DNA from: Takakia lepidozioides
Lineage: Eukaryota; Streptophyta; Takakiopsida; Takakiales; Takakiaceae
DNA: 64,000 bases
NCBI GenBank assembly: GCA_030704615.1
Contig: CM060733.1
Coordinates: 5,146,001-5,210,000, forward strand
Direction of reading: 5' to 3'
In this document: in pieces, positions 1 to 10,862 of the stretch
Layout of the letters: every line of letters starts with the position of its first letter
Position numbering within the stretch: position 1 is the first letter of the stretch
Notes under the pieces: model-generated
The model's input: only the letters and a program-made list of their open reading frames with translations
Database searches by the model: none
Told to the model about the DNA's origin: nothing
Position numbers and translations under genes: made by a program

Positions 1-362
1 TTAGATGGGCTGCCATGTGGTTTTTTTCATTATTATAAAATGCATTATGCCACATGGCACAACGCGGTATGACGTGGCGTCTGACATATTTTTTATTTTT
101 TAAAATTATTTTTTAATCAATTGTGCCTCGCCACGTGAAGCGGTAGCGGCGATTGCAGTATGATATATATGACTACAGTGAGAGATATCACTTGGTTTAT
201 TTGACTGTAGTCATCTGGACCGTACCATCCTGTACTCATTGTATTGACTTGGTTTGCACGACTTACAGTCATAGAAGTCATATGTACCATTTATGACTGT
301 AGAATAGTCGTATATACAGTCATAAATACCGCGATCTATTGTAGTGAACAGTGCAAAGGTTT
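1..362. other. AT-rich intergenic stretch
   Basis: No gene seen. The segment is AT-rich, with several short motifs related to TGACTGTAG and its complement around 170-330, which look like decayed repeat sequence. It leads into the copia fragment. Confidence 0.5.
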
Positions 363-920
363 AAGTCTTGGCTTGTAGCAAAAGGATAATTTACACAAAG
401 GGAGGGGATCGATTACACTGAGACATTTAGTCCCGTGGCAAAGTTCGACTCGATCAGAACGTCCATTCTGTCGATTGCAGCAGCCGAGGATCTCGAAATT
501 ACTCAATTTGATGTATGCACTGCATTTCTCTACGGTGAGATTGACGAGATCATATACATGGAGCAACCAATTGGTTTCCAAGGCCCAACGTCACCAACGA
601 AAGTTTGCAGACTGAGAAAAGCGATCTTGAAGCAGTCATCGCGAGTCTGGAACTAGAAGTTCGATGCAATCCTAAAGGATTTTGATCTGAAGGTATCTAC
701 AGCTGAATGTTGTATAATGTGAACAAGAGTGATCCCAAGCTGATTATGGCGGTCTGGGTAGACGATGGGATCGTCACTAGCAATGACATGCTTACACACA
801 TAAAAGGAGCGTTCAAGATTACTACAGGACTGGGAGAAATGTACGTGGGCCACTGTTCGAGACAAGATGAATCGAAGTCTCAGCATTGACCAGAACAGGT
901 ACATCGTACGGATTTACAAT
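363..920 (+). pseudogene. Ty1/copia reverse transcriptase fragment
   Basis: Translation shows the start of a copia-type reverse transcriptase: a VAKG...FTQREGIDYTETFSPVAKF-like block, then the ITQFDVCTAFLYGEIDE block and a KFDAILKDF block. After a shift near 700 follows MAVWVDDGIV, the copia counterpart of the YVDD catalytic motif, and then a SIDQNRYI block. A TAA interrupts the first block (about 387) and a TAG the middle (654-656); at least one frameshift moves the second part to another frame. Gag, protease, integrase, RNase H and LTRs are absent. This is an old truncated retrotransposon relic with no function. The family call rests on motif order known for copia; the breaks are read directly. 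Confidence 0.8.
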
Positions 921-2186
921 TGGACAGTTGATATAGGTAGATATTGAGGTTAGAAATCCAGCATGGAATTTTGTTTTCAACATTATTGATTATATTCAAA
1001 GCAATTCATGAGATCATGCACGACAGTCACTGAAAATTGTGCCAGTAACGCAGTTTTTGGTCCACCTTAGCCTGCATCTACCCTAACAGATAAACTAAAG
1101 TCATTGACAGGTGGGCCAGAGACATTCCGTATGAGCTCTATAGCGTCCACAACATGTATCTTTGGCTCAGAATTAGATGGACCCGCACCAAGAAATATGG
1201 AAGAGAGCTCGAGAGATCCTCCCCATCTAGCCTAGCCCGCTTCAAATGTCGCATCTCCGTTGTACCCAATAATTGGTAGATAAAGGTGAAATATTCTTTG
1301 GGTAGAAAAAGTTGGTGGAGATGGAGGCATGCTTGCGCAGCATGTTGGTTAGAAGGATGGCAAAAAATAAATAAATACTAATATTATTTATATTAGTATA
1401 TAACAAATATGTAGAATACACACTGCAAGCGAGGCCTGTTTTATTTATTTATGTTTTTTGAGAAAATATAAATTTGGTAGGAGAGGTGGAGCTGACAAAG
1501 GTTCTAAAGGGGGAAATGCAACTAGAGGTGTGCAATTTGGGATGTGAAAGTGATGATGCCCTTAGGTGCCGCATAATTGGACTTCCATTGACCCAGTTTA
1601 ACACCCAAATCACATTGTCGAGAGCCCAAGCCCCCATGCCTTTTTATATAAAAGAAGAACTAATCTAAATAGTAGGTGACCAGCCCTCATCGGGTCCACT
1701 GATTACATTATTCCTCATTATACATGAGCTGCTAGGGTGTCTAATCTTGTTGCTGTTGGCTGAAGACAAGGTAGCAACACCAAAATTAGGTTCCATTTGA
1801 GAAAAAAAAAAAGGTCCGCACTAACTTTCTCAACCACCACTTGTTTTTCATCCATGTAATGATCAGAAGAGCATCTGGCTCAAGACGAATCCATCCTTCC
1901 ACAGGATTGAACGTGTTGTGTACTCCCCTCATAGTGTGATGAATGATGATGTCATGGGCGCCGTTGCGAAGTGGGGATCTCGAAGAGTTCGGAATGACGA
2001 GACAATTCTGGGCACAAATTCCAAAAGATGCATAGTAGATGGCATTCAATGGTTAGTCAGTGGTGAGGGAAAGAGTGGGAAATGTCTATGTATTGATGAG
2101 GGATCAGAGCTTTTCACTTCAATCATGCTCCTTCACGCACTCCATTCTCTGTTCTTCAATTTTCTATTTAGGTTGCACACTCAGAC
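921..2186. other. Intergenic, no gene recognised
   Basis: Only short unsupported reading frames occur. There is an AT-rich tract near 1365-1450 and an A-run at about 1800-1812. The last part is the probable promoter and leader of the lectin reading frame, but no clear TATA box was identified. Confidence 0.4.
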
Positions 2187-2648
2187 ATGGGCGTGGCCAA
2201 AGCCAATTTTATTCTTCTGGTGCTTGCTTTTCTCACATCCCAAACAACTGTGCGAGGCGACGCAAATGGTGAGTTTTCCATGCAGCCTCCAAGTGTTCTC
2301 TAGAGCACATCCTCTCTCGTAAGTCAGAACGGAAACTACAAATTGACAATGCAGAGCGACTACAATTTGGTGTTGTACCAGCCCAACAGAGGCAATAACC
2401 AAGCGCTATGGGCCTCCCAGACCAGTGGCAGAGGTAACAACTGCTATTTGATGATGCAGTCGGATGGAAACGTGGTCGTCTATGATGGATTCAGTAACAG
2501 TATGTGGGCATCTCAAACACAAAAGAGTGGCGGCTGTGATGTCTTTCCTACGCTGACCGCGTATACACTAAATATGCAGGATGATGGCAACCTTGTCTTG
2601 TACTGTGGGTCTTCTCCTCTCTGGTCCACTGGGACATATGGTCAATAG
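2187..2648 (+). pseudogene. Bulb-type (GNA-like) mannose-binding lectin, early stop
   Basis: An ATG at 2187 opens a typical secretion signal (hydrophobic run FILLVLAFLTS, then charged and Gly residues). The same frame later encodes a B-lectin domain with three QxDxNxVxY mannose-binding motifs (QSDYNLVLY, QSDGNVVVY, QDDGNLVLY), all intact, ending at a TAG at 2646. Between signal and domain, in frame, lies a TAG at 2301-2303. A GTGAGT donor at 2269 and a CAG at 2325-2327 could frame a 59-nt intron, but that removal would put the lectin domain out of frame and 59 nt is short for a plant intron. The gene is therefore probably broken by a nonsense change; an unseen splice form or a sequencing error would make it a normal secreted lectin. 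GNA-like lectins bind mannose glycans and are often linked to defence. Confidence 0.7.
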
Positions 2649-2891
2649 GCTGATACACTGAGCTCAATGTGAGACAATAGTATTGAAGGCAATCAGTTTT
2701 TGGTGGACCTGATACATGCAGAAGAAATATAAATTGGGTGTGAATGCATCTTATTATTAATAGTCTGCTTGGTATGATCTGCCTAAAAAATGTTAGTGAT
2801 ACAGAGAGTCCTTGAAAGATCTCATAAAATGTGCACATGAGCATAGATCATGTGGACCATTAAATACAATCACCTAGTTATGCACATGAAT

Positions 2892-3214
2892 TGGAGCTGC
2901 CGGCAAACAGCAAGGTGCATCCGGTATTCCACGTATCCCTTTTGAAGCCTTACTTCAAAGATGAAGCGCGTCCGAATCGGCCTCAAGTGTTCCGTCCGCC
3001 ACCTGTGCTGTTGGATCATGAAAATGAACCTGAGTACGAGGTGGAGGCAGTGTTTAGGTCGAGGAGGTTCAAGAATCGAGAAATGGAGTATCTCGTGAAA
3101 TGGAAGGGCTATAATCATGTGGAGGCATCTTGGGTGCGTGCCTCAGAAATGGGGAACGCATCCGAGGCAGTTGCAGCTTTCGAAGGGCGACCTCAAAAGC
3201 GGAAGAAGCGTTGA
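2892..3214 (+). pseudogene. Integrase tail and chromodomain of truncated gypsy copy
   Basis: The open frame encodes the end of the integrase ([16 protein letters not shown]) and a chromodomain (YEVEAVF...EYLVKWKGY...ASWV), ending in a basic tail and TGA at 3212-3214. Chromodomains of this retrotransposon group guide integration to chromatin marks. The block stays open but lacks the catalytic core, so it cannot act as an integrase. Confidence 0.85.
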
Positions 3215-4119
3215 TGGGGACATCAACCTTGGAGCGTGGGGGAGGAAATGCAGGCTTAGCCCGGCTTAGCTAGCTCAGAAATCCGATTGCAAAAACTTGT
3301 ATTGTACAAATTTTGTTATAAATGAAATGGTTTCCAAATGTTGTGCGTCCTATTTTGTTTGGAATGGTGATGCATGGTATGGTTGGCTAGTGAGTAGAAT
3401 ACATGCTAAGCTTACAAAGTGGGAGAGGTAAATTGGATTAATCGTGTGTTTGTGTAGTGCCGAAATCGGGTGACTCCTACCCAAGGGGCAAAGAAACTTG
3501 CACCTTCGTTGGGAGTTCACGTGCTAGTGCGCACCTGGCGCGTGCGCGTCTTATAACTGCGCTACTGAGGGGGTTGTCTTGTAGTGCGGGTTAACGCGGA
3601 AGCCACATGCTTCCGTTCACGTACTATAATCGTGTAGCCTCGGGACGAAGTCGTAGTGCGGCTTTGGCGTGTTCCCGTATCTCAGGCCAGCATTCCAAGG
3701 CGGACCCAATTGTAGTGATTGGGGCGCACGGTTGGTTCAAGGTTATCTTCCTAGTCAAAAAGGGTTCAAGACGAACCTTTGCTCAAGGTGATCCCAAAAG
3801 CGACATCACGAGCGGTCACAAACAAATGTTGTTGTAGTAAGGCGATTCGATCCTCGGGGAGGATCGTTCCTTGGCCCTGAAGTAGGTCAAGAAGAGTGCA
3901 CTGGGAGGAGCTTGAGAGGCTCCACCCTTGGCCGGGACTTGGAGGAAGTCGGCAGAACTAGCTAGTGGAGAGTAAAGTCAAGTGGGGGTTTGGTTCTTAG
4001 CCATGGGACGCCATGGTGCGGAAACAAACTCCTTGATGTGGGACGCCACAACTTGGATGTTCGTTTCTACAAACTGGACAAGTCGATGAGGACATCGACT
4101 CCCAGTTGGTAGGGGTGTG

Positions 4120-4846
4120 TGTCGCAGCCCTTTGCCTCGAGGCAGGGGGTCGGGACGCAGGAGGGGCTGCTCCTGTGGTGGGGGCAGTGGCAGCGATAGG
4201 TACGGGGGGCTGAAGCACCCTTGAGTGCCTAAGGCACTCAAGGAGGGAGAGGCGCTCACTAGGTGGAGCCCCGCACACCGAGTTGCGGTGGGGGTGGCTC
4301 CACAAGGGGTGGTGGTAGCTTAGTGGGACTTAGTGGGGGTGGCATAGGACTCACCATGGGGGCGGAGACCTTGTGGTGGGAGTCGTGGGGAGTCTTGGGA
4401 CTCATCACGATCCAATGGGATCGTGGTGAGTGGGCCAAGACTCACCGCGACTCATCACCGGAATCGAGGGTTTTCGTGGTGGTTCGCCATAAAAGGGCAT
4501 GGTTGTTTGTGAAACCCCCGCGGACAGTCACAGAAGTAAATATAGGGGGAGTAGTAACCCCGAGAACGGTGCAAGCCCGTTGGTGACCAAAAACTAGTGA
4601 GTAAGCGTGCGAGCCGGAAAGCGACCAAGGTGTGGGGAGCTATTCCGGACTGCCATCGACCAAAGGGAATTTCCACTAGGCCCAAATTGGGAGAGGGTCT
4701 TGTGGAGGAGTAAAAGAGGACCGTTATGTCCCGGTGAGCAGCCGAAGCTCCGAGTTGGCCCGAGGGCCAGTTAGGGAGTTAGGCGCGCGCATCAGAGCGA
4801 GTATCTATGACTTGAAGGGGAGCTTACCGAAGTGAGGTGCGCGACA
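4120..4846 (+). repeat. 3' LTR of the truncated gypsy copy
   Basis: Starts TGTCGC and ends GCGACA, the same 6-bp terminal inverted repeat as the LTRs of the complete element. About 727 bp against 724-725 bp there. It carries scattered substitutions and small indels relative to both complete LTRs. No matching LTR lies upstream. Confidence 0.9.
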
Positions 4847-4858
4847 TAAACGGATGCA

Positions 4859-4884
4859 TATATATGTGTGTGTGTATGTGTGTA
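4859..4884. repeat. TA/TG microsatellite
   Basis: A short TATATATGTGTGTGTG-type dinucleotide run just outside the gypsy LTR end. Confidence 0.8.
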
Positions 4885-4917
4885 ACTTTCGTAGGATTTG
4901 GTGAATGATCGTGGTGT

Positions 4918-5290
4918 CATGGTTTTTGTCATGGTTAACTATAATTACGTACTTCTAGTTAATGAGGACATTTTGGATATTTATATTTATATTTTGTGTG
5001 TTGGGACTTCATTTCGTCTCATATGCCAGGTGAGGTGTTAAGCCTCACTTGGGACACGGGGGAGAGGTTTTCCCCTTGCAAGGGTTGAGGAGGCTCATCT
5101 TCTTGTAGTTGAGCCTCCATGATCATCTCTCACCTCCATAGCTCTAGGTATTGAGAGGGAGTGTGTTGAGGGCTTTGTAGGGTGGATTTCTTAAGCAAAG
5201 GTGCCATTGGCTTGACTTACTATGATAAAGTGGATTCCTGGTCTGGTACCCTGCTGCGATACCCTTCCCCTTTTCTCCAATTTGATTTAT
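4918..5290 (+). repeat. Fragment of second LTR family (shared with 53.7 kb)
   Basis: This segment is similar over its length to 53,688-53,990: both have the TGGGACTTCATTT block, a 'cctcacttgggac' block, 'gttgagcctcc', 'catagctctag' and 'aaaggtgccattggcttgac'. At 53.7 kb the segment leads into a large gypsy-like leader and gag, so this is probably a broken piece of that element's LTR or 5' region. Confidence 0.65.
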
Positions 5291-6504
5291 CTCTCTTCCT
5301 CCGGACATCTAAAGCTACTATAGACGCTAGTAGCAACAAAAGAACACTTGACAAGATGGTGAGAAGAAGACAACGTGCTGAAGAACATGAGCATTAACAA
5401 TCCTTTAGTCAGTCTTGTGTGTGTGGAAGCATGGATTCTAGGGTTTGAGAATCCATTCTATGCATTACAAAGTCGATGGTTTATGCCATGACAATCCTTG
5501 TAAAATCTTGTGACTCAACAGCTTTCTTCTCTAACTCTCCAACTCCTTGGTGCATGCAACATCCGAGAACCTTTCCTTGCAACCCCTTGCAAGCCTTGTG
5601 ATACACAAGCTAAATTCTCCTAGCTCTCAACCTCCTTAACATACAAGTGCAAAACTAATCCTTACACTCCGCACTCACAAGCATAATGAGATCTTCTTAT
5701 AGTGATAAGAGATGAGAAATGAGAGAAGTGGAAGACAATGAAAACTCTCTGAGCATAAACAATCTCTAGCAATCTAGAGTTAAACAAGTTCAAAGTATGG
5801 ATGTTGTGGAAGAGAAGCCAAAAAGCTATATAGGCTTGGGCTTTTGAAGACAACAAGGGCAAACACTTGGAGAGCACTAAGAAGCTCGAGAGGTTTTGAA
5901 AGTGAGCATGTGAAGAAATCTTCCAATCATGGTGGTCAAATTTTGGTAAGTTACTCTCCGTTGCATGTTTCACTAAATACTGCCTTATCTGCTCGATATA
6001 CTTTGACGACTGACGTATTCCTTTCGAGTTTTTCCTCCTTGTCAACAATAGCTGTACAACTATATATATCAACCTATATCAATCTGGACTCTGAAATTGA
6101 ACAACTGTCTTGCTTATGCAATTCATGCTTTATGTCTTTTGGATGTTGAGGGCAACCAAATCAATGGCTTTACTGTGACAGTGAGTACTGTGGTAATGAC
6201 ATCAAATACGCCCCTAAATCACGATCTGGCAGTCCATTCGCGACAAACACCAACAACTATGTTGTTGGGCTTGAAGTGCCAAAATGATCTATACATCAAG
6301 TATGTTCCCAGCTCCCTTTCCTGACCAGCAATTGCACAAATTTCATGTAAATGTATCGCTTTAGACTACCCCTTCCTCTTAGCTGGTAACCACCCGGCAT
6401 AAGTTCGACATTTATAAATCTCGGTGCCTACTTCTCCATTGGAATAGTTATTCTTTTCTTTGGCCTCTAATATTTTGAATCGGTTTTGAATAGGAGAGTT
6501 AATT
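5291..6504. other. Intergenic, no gene recognised
   Basis: Probably remnants of the preceding LTR family up to about 5.5 kb, then low-information sequence. The longest open frames (for example 5662-6072 on the minus strand) show no recognisable domain or coding character. Confidence 0.35.
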
Positions 6505-6511
6505 GGTGGGC

Positions 6512-6735
6512 TAGGGAATTCCAAAAAGGCCTTGATGTGAAATGCATCGCAATTCACTTGATCACCCCCTAAAAGTGCGCAATTCAATTGAATCACCCCC
6601 TTGCCAATTCGCAATTCAATTGAATCGTGTGCCGACAATTCAATTGAATTGCAAATTAGGGTTAGTTCAATTGAATTGCGCACTTTTAAGTGAATTGTGA
6701 TGCATTTCACATCGAGGCCTTTTTGGAATTCCCTA
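6512..6735. mobile_element. Palindromic foldback MITE with 7-bp target duplication
   Basis: The element reads TAGGGAATTCC at the left and GGAATTCCCTA at the right. About 70 bases of each arm are complementary, with only a couple of mismatches and a ~10-base insertion in the left arm. It is flanked by the direct repeat GGTGGGC (6505-6511 and 6736-6742). The centre contains repeated CAATTCAATTGAATTG-type palindromes. The terminal YARNG pattern (TAGGG) resembles hAT-type ends, but hAT duplications are usually 8 bp, so superfamily is left open. It has no coding capacity. Confidence 0.85.
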
Positions 6736-6742
6736 GGTGGGC

Positions 6743-7400
6743 CCCTAACATTACATACGCAAAGAACACAATAATGTCTTGATTGTGGAGGCGAGAACAC
6801 ACAATCTGGATAGCCTGTATCAATGAAAATTCTAAATGGTAGGCATGTGCTTGGTCAAACCATTTTTTTCAGTATGAAAATGGAGAATGGTAGAAAATTT
6901 GGCGTAGCATTTTTGTTATAATCTTCATAATTAGACGGTCAAATCTCCTTATTTTCTTACAGCAGGTGCATGAAGTAGGTACGATCACTTTCGTATGGTT
7001 CATCCCATTGGATGTTTGTCAAATGAGAGATATACCCTCATCTATGAGGGTACGTCTGGTTTTGGACGGGCCCAAAAGAAACAGGCTAGTGGGGGTTAAT
7101 CGCAAGTATTGGTGCTAAGCATCAAAACCCTTGGCGTATGTTTTGGCATCTCGGCCGTAGATGCAATGCCGTTTCCAACGCCTCTGATTTTATCTAATAT
7201 TATGCCATCCAACGGTTGAGATTTGAAAATGTTACAACCCAAAGAGCCGTTTATAATAGTTATCATGGATGGACATGGATGAATGTTGGCCTTCTTTCAA
7301 AAGCGCGAGCTCTACCCGAGGTAAGGCGATGGAGGGGTGGTGCCCACGCAGCCTCCAATTCAGGCTTTCGTACCCTGCACTCCACCTTCTCTCTCTCGAG
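6743..7400. other. Upstream region of the F-box gene
   Basis: Non-coding. The last ~100 bp are C/T-rich, which is common around plant core promoters. No other feature was recognised. Confidence 0.4.
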
Positions 7401-7407
7401 TATAAAT
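7401..7407 (+). promoter_or_regulatory. TATA box of the F-box gene
   Basis: TATAAAT preceded by a CTCTCTC stretch, 240 bp before the ATG at 7641. This leaves room for a ~200-nt leader. Position and context fit a plant core promoter; the transcription start itself cannot be seen. Confidence 0.55.
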
Positions 7408-7640
7408 TGGCTTCTCCTTTTTCTCGATCTGGCCTCCTGAAATTTACGCTTGCCAGCATGTGTTGACTATGGATTATGTACTACAGCTCGAGGATCTGTC
7501 TACCGTGATGTGCTTCTCTTGTCTCTGTAGATTCCAGATATGTCTCTCGTTTCCAGTGTGCAGTGTTTCTGAGTCTCTCAATTTCAACTCAACAACCAAT
7601 CGAGCTTTCCAGAGATTTCCGAAACTGCCATCTGCTGACG

Positions 7641-8891
7641 ATGACGAAGAGGGAGCGGAGATTGAGACTGGGGGATTCCGTGTCTGACACAATGGTTGAT
7701 GTAGAATCGGAGATGAGCATGAGCACAAGCGACCTATCCCCACAATTGTGGAGCACATTGCCAGAAGACTTGCTGGAAAGGGTTTTCCTTTTACTTCCTG
7801 TCCATAGGCTTTTTCGTGCGCGCTTGGTTTGCAGGAGGTGGAATTCCATCCTCGGCCCTGGCGATTACCTCCGCCAGCTTCAGATCAACGGCAATTTTCC
7901 ATCTCGAGCTTGCCAGCCAGCATGGTTCATTATGTGTGCAGATTACAATGTGGAGATGGTGTTTGCATACGATCCCACTGAAGAAAAGTGGCATAGTTTG
8001 AGACTCCCGGTTTTCCCTGCTTCTTCGACGCTCCTGGCATCAGCGGGCGGTATTCTTTGCTTTGGAGACCAGCCTGAGACTGACACTTTTGGGTTCTCAG
8101 AGCTTTTCGTTTGCAACCCTCTTCTGAGTTCCTGCCAAACCATTCGGCCGCCCACGAACGTGCGAACGAAATCCTCGATCTTCTCACACGTTGTTGGCAT
8201 GGTTGTGAATGAAGCTAGTCCATCAGCCTGCTTCACGATAGTGATGATTGTGCTCAATGATAATCAAAGCCTTGGTGAATGTAAGCTGACAACTCATGTT
8301 TTCAATTCGGCAACAGGGCTGTGGATGACGAAGTCCGCTGCTCTAGGGGGCGTTCCAAATGGTAGCCTGGGGAGCTCCTCCGTCTGTATCAAGGGTGTGC
8401 TGTACTGCATGGTCTCCTGGCCCCACCATGTGTTAGGATTTGATGTCGAAACAGGGTCATGGACAATCTTGGAGGCACACATTCCGGGGTCTACTTGGTG
8501 GGGTCAGTCCTATTTGACTGGACAGGCGGAGCGCCTTCTTTTGGTAGGAGAAGACATTTCTCCCGAGTATTTGGATTCCGGGGACTGGACCGATAGTATC
8601 TGTATCTGGGAACTTGACCAGTCTGACCTAAAGTGGATAGAAGTTGATCGGATGTGCCCCGATGCATGCCAGCGGCTCATTGGTAGTGATAAGACAGGAT
8701 ACTTCTCTTGCGCCGGACGTGACGATCTCATCTACTTTTTCTACAACGGGAGCAAGGAGGAGGTGCAAGTGCTGGCATACACTATATCTCAAAAATCGTG
8801 GAAATGGTTGCCGAAGTGTCCGACCATGACTGAAAACAATTTATTCCAGGGAGTGTTCTTTACACCCAGCGCCATGCCTACTTTTCTCTAG
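7641..8891 (+). CDS. F-box/kelch-type protein
   Basis: A 416-residue intronless protein. The first in-frame ATG is at 7641; the frame is open further upstream but only from non-ATG codons. Residues ~35-75 form an F-box (LWSTLPEDLLERVFLLLPVH followed by RARLVCRRWNSIL), the Skp1-binding module of SCF ubiquitin ligases. The rest is a kelch-like beta-propeller: repeated blades with W and G-G pairs (EEKWHSL, TGLWMTK, TGSWTIL, DLKWIEV, QKSWKWLP). Such proteins select substrates for ubiquitination in cytosol or nucleus. Length and domain order match plant F-box/kelch proteins; no diagnostic subfamily motif was recognised, so no symbol is given. It stands alone between a MITE and a tRNA gene and looks intact. 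Confidence 0.9.
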   Translation: MTKRERRLRLGDSVSDTMVDVESEMSMSTSDLSPQLWSTLPEDLLERVFLLLPVHRLFRARLVCRRWNSILGPGDYLRQLQINGNFPSRACQPAWFIMCADYNVEMVFAYDPTEEKWHSLRLPVFPASSTLLASAGGILCFGDQPETDTFGFSELFVCNPLLSSCQTIRPPTNVRTKSSIFSHVVGMVVNEASPSACFTIVMIVLNDNQSLGECKLTTHVFNSATGLWMTKSAALGGVPNGSLGSSSVCIKGVLYCMVSWPHHVLGFDVETGSWTILEAHIPGSTWWGQSYLTGQAERLLLVGEDISPEYLDSGDWTDSICIWELDQSDLKWIEVDRMCPDACQRLIGSDKTGYFSCAGRDDLIYFFYNGSKEEVQVLAYTISQKSWKWLPKCPTMTENNLFQGVFFTPSAMPTFL

Positions 8892-10776
8892 GTGCCCTTT
8901 GTCTGCTCTAAGTAGATGTGATGGGTATGATCTAAAATATAGCAGGGTCACAGGTCCTCTTGGGTTCAGCCACACCAGGGTATGGAACTCAGCCCCAGAG
9001 TGCCTTTGCTTTTGTGGGCAGACATTGCTTGAAGGACATTGTGTGCTGGTTTTAGGTTTTACATCATACTTATATGCATGACATTGAATGCAACAAGCTG
9101 CCTACCTTACCCATGGTTTTGGTTGTACTGCCAGTTGCCTTTCTGGGAAATAGGCAGCAGAGAAACGAAGCGGTGTGGGGGGCCACAGTCCCCAGTTGAA
9201 AAGTTGAAGTGCAAGGAATAGTTTCTGAACCCACAAGTTCAGGTATACTTCAATGCTGTCAAGACACTCATATGTGTTATTTGTTTATGCTGGCAAGGTA
9301 GGTAGAGCAATTTCGGGTGATCTAGGGGCCTAGATAGCAAGCCTTCAGATTCCTAAGTAGGGAACTCTCTATAGTTGTCAAAATCTTCAAATGCAGAATC
9401 CTTACAACTCTCTGCCCTTAAGTAGCCGTACGCCAGAACAAATGACCTTTTCCTTCCACACTAGTACACTTGACCCTTCCTGTAATGTTGAGAATGGCAC
9501 ATTATTTTCTGTGTAAGAACTAAGGCATTCTCTCTGTAAGATTGTAACAACTGGTAGGGAAGCAAATGCCTGCAAGGCTATGGCTTCGTCAGAAGATCCA
9601 TAATTTCAGTGCACTCCATGCGATAGCTTGATCTAAGCATAATCTGAAACAAATCAATCGTGAAAAATGTATGGAGTATCGTACTCACTCTCATCTACTG
9701 TTGCTTGCAGGTTGTCAGCACCATGTGCAAGACAGTGGGATTTATATTTCAGCAATCCTCTTGTCAGCATCAAGTTTGATGCTTATGTTGCCAAGGTTCA
9801 GAACCTGTCGGAAGGCAATTTATTGCCATACACGATGTTGAGTACACATTCTCTAGCTGTCCTCCTCCCTGGTGGGAGCAGACTATCCTGGCCCATCTGA
9901 GGTTACTGGGGGTGGCACCTGTGGGGGGAGACAAAGTGGGTGCTAGTCCAACTGGTAGAACACATTCCTGGCATTGGGGTTGAGCAGGGGAAGATGTGTG
10001 GGCAGGCAATTTCTATCTTGGCACTTTGTGCTGATCATTGTCTGGCTTAGGGGTTCCGCCTTTGCCTGTTCACATCATACCTTTTATGAACACAAGTGGT
10101 TTTCAAAGAGAGAGACACACACACTAGAGGAGAGTATTATATGATTGGGTGTATGGGCCCTCCTGGGTCTGACCTTTTTGCTGGCTTTCAGACTAATGGT
10201 GGTAAAGGCCTTCAATGAAATTCTGGAATATGAGAAGTACGCAGTCATTAAAAGGTGTTCTTGTATGTAGGCAAAAAGGCTTAAGAGAGTTGTAGTCCCT
10301 TGAGAAAACTCTTTCTGAGCCCCTCCCTCTCAAAACATGGAAGCCACTGGGATGTAATCAACAATAAACAGTCCCTTCTAAACTTGACACTTCTGAATCT
10401 TGACTTCCAATTACCCAGTTTGAAGCTGTCCGAAGAGCCAAACTGCCTCTCCACTTGGCAAAGAATAAGCACTATGATGGGAAATGAACATGAATGTGAG
10501 AAGCTTGAGCATTCAATAATCAGGAAATCACGGTATGCTATGCACCCTTCACTAGTTAGAGTGTGCTTGAGACATTTGTGTGATGAACCCAAGCCTCGAA
10601 CATGGCATTGTCAACTGGCAGTCCTTTTGAAATTGACAGAGACACATACATCTGAAAGGCAACCCAAGAGCAGCTTAAACACAGCAAGAAGAAGAGCGGC
10701 TCCTTCATTCTTTGAATATGTCACACGGAATTACCCCACTGATAAATAGTAAGACTATCGAGACACTCGCATAAGT
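8892..10776. other. 3' flank of F-box gene and intergenic DNA
   Basis: No supported gene. The first few hundred bases are likely the 3' untranslated region. An open frame at 10,300-10,749 begins with TTG, shows no domain and is not called. Confidence 0.4.
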
Positions 10777-10850
10777 GGCCTTTTAGCTCAGTTGGTTAGA
10801 GCGTCGTGCTAATAACGCGAAGGTCGCAGGTTCGAAACCTGCATGGGCCA
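10777..10850 (+). tRNA. tRNA-Ile (anticodon AAU)
   Basis: A complete cloverleaf of 74 nt: acceptor GGCCTTT/ATGGGCC, D-arm GCTC...GAGC, anticodon stem TCGTG/CGCGA with loop CTAATAA (anticodon AAT at 10,811-10,813), variable AGGTC, T-arm GCAGG-TTCGAAA-CCTGC and discriminator A. There is no intron and CCA is not encoded, as expected for a nuclear tRNA. A and B box promoters are internal. The acceptor stem has a T-T mismatch at pair 6 and a T-G wobble at pair 5, where the usual plant sequence would pair fully. It may still work, but it could be a drifting copy. Confidence 0.93.
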
Positions 10851-10857
10851 TTCCTCG

Positions 10858-10862
10858 TTTTT
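10858..10862 (+). terminator. RNA polymerase III T-run terminator
   Basis: Five T residues begin 8 nt after the tRNA 3' end, the usual stop signal for RNA polymerase III. Confidence 0.75.

Larger units (their letters stand above)
2886..4846 (+). mobile_element. 5'-truncated chromodomain Ty3/gypsy element
   Basis: From 2886 the sequence matches the 3' end of the complete gypsy element at 44.6-51.5 kb: end of integrase with chromodomain, a ~900-bp 3' untranslated region and a full LTR. Homology starts abruptly at the codons for ELPANSK, so gag, protease, RT and most of the integrase are missing. It belongs to the same family as the complete copy but is clearly more diverged than that copy's two LTRs are from each other, so it is an older insertion. 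Truncation at the 5' side is more typical of deletion or unequal recombination than of normal LTR integration. Confidence 0.9.

Noticed and set aside
2269-2327. 59-nt GT-AG intron that would remove the lectin stop codon
   Set aside because: Removing it puts the lectin domain out of frame and the size is below usual plant introns.
10300-10749. 149-codon plus-strand frame
   Set aside because: It starts at TTG, has no domain or signal, and no biased coding pattern; likely chance.
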